DNA of 64,000 nt from Istiophorus platypterus (lineage: Eukaryota; Chordata; Actinopteri; Istiophoriformes; Istiophoridae). The position numbers and the translations under genes were made by a program. The notes beneath the pieces are model-generated. The model made no database searches. It saw only the letters and a list, made by a program, of their open reading frames with translations, and was not told where the DNA came from. This document shows, piece after piece, positions 62,519 to 64,000 of the stretch. Positions within the stretch are counted from its first letter, which is position 1. Each line of letters begins with the position of its first letter. The stretch spans positions 57,032 through 121,031 of the forward strand of contig JADGDC010000115.1 in the NCBI GenBank assembly GCA_016859345.1, in the 5' to 3' direction.

Positions 62519-63193
62519 AGGAGAGGAATGAAGGTTAGCCGCAGCAAGACAGAGTACATGTGTGTGAATGAGAGGGACCCAAGTGGAAGAGTGAGGTTAC
62601 AGGGAGAAGAGATAAAGAAGGTGGAGGATTTTAAGTACTTAGGGTCAACAGTCCAGGGCAATGGAGAGTGTGGAAAAGAGGTGAAGAAGCGTGTGCAGGC
62701 AGGCTGGAATGGGTGGAGAAAAGTGTCAGGTGTGATGTGTGATAGAAGAGTTTCAGCTAAAATGAAAGGAAAGGTGTACAAAACTGTGGTGAGACCAGCG
62801 ATGCTGTTTGGTCTAGAGACAGTGCCACTGAGGAAAAGACAGGAGGCAGAGCTGGAGGTAGCAGAGATGAAGATGTTGAGGTTCTCTCTGGGAGTGACCA
62901 GGATGGATAGGATCAGGAATGAGTACATCAGAGGGACAGCACATGTTAGAGGTTTTGGAGATAAAGTCAGAGAGGCCAGACTGAGATGGTTTGGACATGT
63001 CCTGAGAAGAGATAGTGAATATATTGGTAGAAGGATACTGAGTTTTGAACTGCCAGGCAGGAGGCCTAGAGGAAGACCAAAGAGGAGGTTTATGGATGTA
63101 GTGAAAGTGGACATGAAGGTAGTTGGTGTGAGAGAAGAGGATGCAGAAGAGAGGGTTAGATGGAGGACACTGATTTGCTGTGGCGACCCCTAA
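60206..63193 (+). pseudogene. RTE endonuclease/reverse transcriptase ORF with one nonsense codon
   Basis: The frame runs about 995 codons from ATG 60206 to TAA 63191-63193, interrupted only by TAA at 62516-62518 (codon 771). The frame is open upstream to 60125, but only a TTG is there, so I chose ATG 60206. The endonuclease covers about residues 60-300: TLNVGTM (N67), CVQETRW (E94), GADFNGH (D199, N201), QIDYIL (D266) and a final His near 293 in ARQHRM. The reverse transcriptase covers about 500-800: GPDDIP at 531, YRGIKLMSH at 589, VDLEKAYDRV at 656, GLHQGSALSP at 712 and FADD at 745. The C-terminal part has EYMCVN, FKYLGSTV and a basic GRRPRGRPKRR. Catalytic residues all look intact, so only the stop, just beyond the palm, is an obvious break. 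The protein nicks target DNA and copies its own RNA there. Host databases often label such fragments craniofacial development protein 2-like. Confidence 0.92.
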
Positions 63194-63217
63194 AGGGAAA
63201 AGCCGAAAGAAAAAGAA

Positions 63218-64000
63218 GACACTGAAACAGCATGATTTTTGATATTAATATTTACATTAACCACATCTATATCAGTTCTATATTATGACTTTGTGAGTTG
63301 TATTTTGAAATGCAAGACTTTTAAACTTTGAAGACAAGGAAATGAAAAAAAAAAAATTTCAAATGAACCTTACTATAGACAAAAACCTTCCCATTTATTT
63401 CCTTTTTAAGGAAATACTTCAAAAATTACAAATATTGAAACATTTATTGGGTTAATTTGAATAATATTCCTAATAGCTAATATGACAATTTCAGAACATA
63501 ATTATAGAAAAAACTCCATTCAAGCTTTCTTGCATTTGTTATACAGTTGAATATCTAATTTTGAACAGAATGCATGATGGGTAATCTTAATCATGACAAG
63601 GTGTGCATGGAGCTCAGATGACTTTTGTGATGCATCTCTGACATGCCACTTTTAGATGCCTGCTATGGGCTAATTCAGTGCTTGAGGGGGGCATTGTTCG
63701 TAGACATAACTATAGTCCTTAGAGGCTGTTTCAACTCTTAAGTTTTAGTTTAGGACCGTTTTTAAGACCATTTCAAAAGGTATTACACACACATGCAATC
63801 CAATATCTAATAAACTTATTTCTGAAAATGCAATAACCAACAACCAACAGTAGAGGAAACCCCTCCCGCATCCCTCACCAACCCTATCAATACTATTAAA
63901 ACATCTTGTAATATGAACAGTGTACAGCTGATATTTTCAGGCATTTACTCAAACAGTCTCACCTCTTGGTTTTCAAAGATCTACCACAGATCATTTTGAA
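63218..64000. other. AT-rich unique sequence without recognisable features
   Basis: This is single-copy-looking DNA after the LINE, with short A-runs (for example 63,346-63,357) and no open frame of useful length. I see no RNA gene, repeat or splice-like exon. It is probably intergenic or intronic. Confidence 0.6.

Larger units (their letters stand above)
60093..63217 (+). mobile_element. RTE-clade LINE retrotransposon (Expander-like), near full length
   Basis: The element starts with GTAGCCGCAAGGGGACAC and ends with a short untranslated tail after the stop codon (GGGAAAAGCCGAAAGAAAAA), typical of fish RTE elements. At about 3.1 kb it matches the usual full length of the clade. It encodes one protein with an apurinic-type endonuclease followed by a reverse transcriptase. 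It sits directly against the TA/TG microsatellite on its 5' side. I see no clear target-site duplication and no poly(A) tail; the end is A/G-rich. The name Expander is by recognition of the protein and end sequences, so the exact subfamily is uncertain. Confidence 0.92.

Noticed and set aside
60280..63114. Minus-strand open frames across the LINE (up to 255 codons at 62347-63114)
   Set aside because: They are antisense shadows of the coding strand, with low-complexity Ser/Leu/Thr composition and no recognisable domain.
60125..63193. Host gene of the craniofacial development protein 2-like type
   Set aside because: The motif order (endonuclease then reverse transcriptase with FADD) and element ends show a LINE. 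That host label is a common misannotation of RTE fragments.

Overview
The window looks like vertebrate nuclear DNA, most likely from a ray-finned fish. The evidence is tens of kilobases of degenerate tandem repeat, a long TA/TG microsatellite, and an RTE-clade LINE of the kind common in fish genomes (Expander-like). No prokaryotic features, RNA genes or host protein-coding genes are visible. Nothing is supported as an expressed host gene.

Positions 1 to about 59,475 are one minisatellite family with a monomer of about 51 bp. In 1-8,823 the monomer runs on the + strand as a GC-rich subfamily whose units carry GGGGCGGGG and a GATC. At about 8,823 the orientation flips. From there to about 57,900 the array is an A-rich subfamily on the + strand. 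Its reverse complement still aligns with the first array: I estimate 70-75 % identity by hand between consensus monomers, and the translated repeats APMGLRSLSGRGFDHFS and AALGFRSLSGQCFFHFL match. The A-rich array is built from higher-order repeats with many period lengths, including two 3.58-kb tandem copies at 48,776-55,931. About 60-70 copies of a non-homologous insert of about 62 bp interrupt it. The centre of that insert is a palindrome, GGTCGCCATGGCGACC. At the right edge (57,900-59,475) the inserts are densest and the monomers most diverged, which looks like an older part of the array.

The array ends in about 70 bp of unique sequence, then a TG/TA microsatellite (59,544-60,091). A near full-length RTE retrotransposon follows directly (60,093-63,217, + strand). 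Its single endonuclease/reverse-transcriptase frame is complete apart from one in-frame TAA at 62,516-62,518, just past the FADD catalytic motif. The last about 780 bp are AT-rich with no recognisable feature.

There is no gene pathway to describe. The points of interest are structural: the orientation switch between two subfamilies, the palindromic insert with an RFX/X-box-like core, the nested higher-order repeats, and patches of clustered small deletions that may be assembly error.
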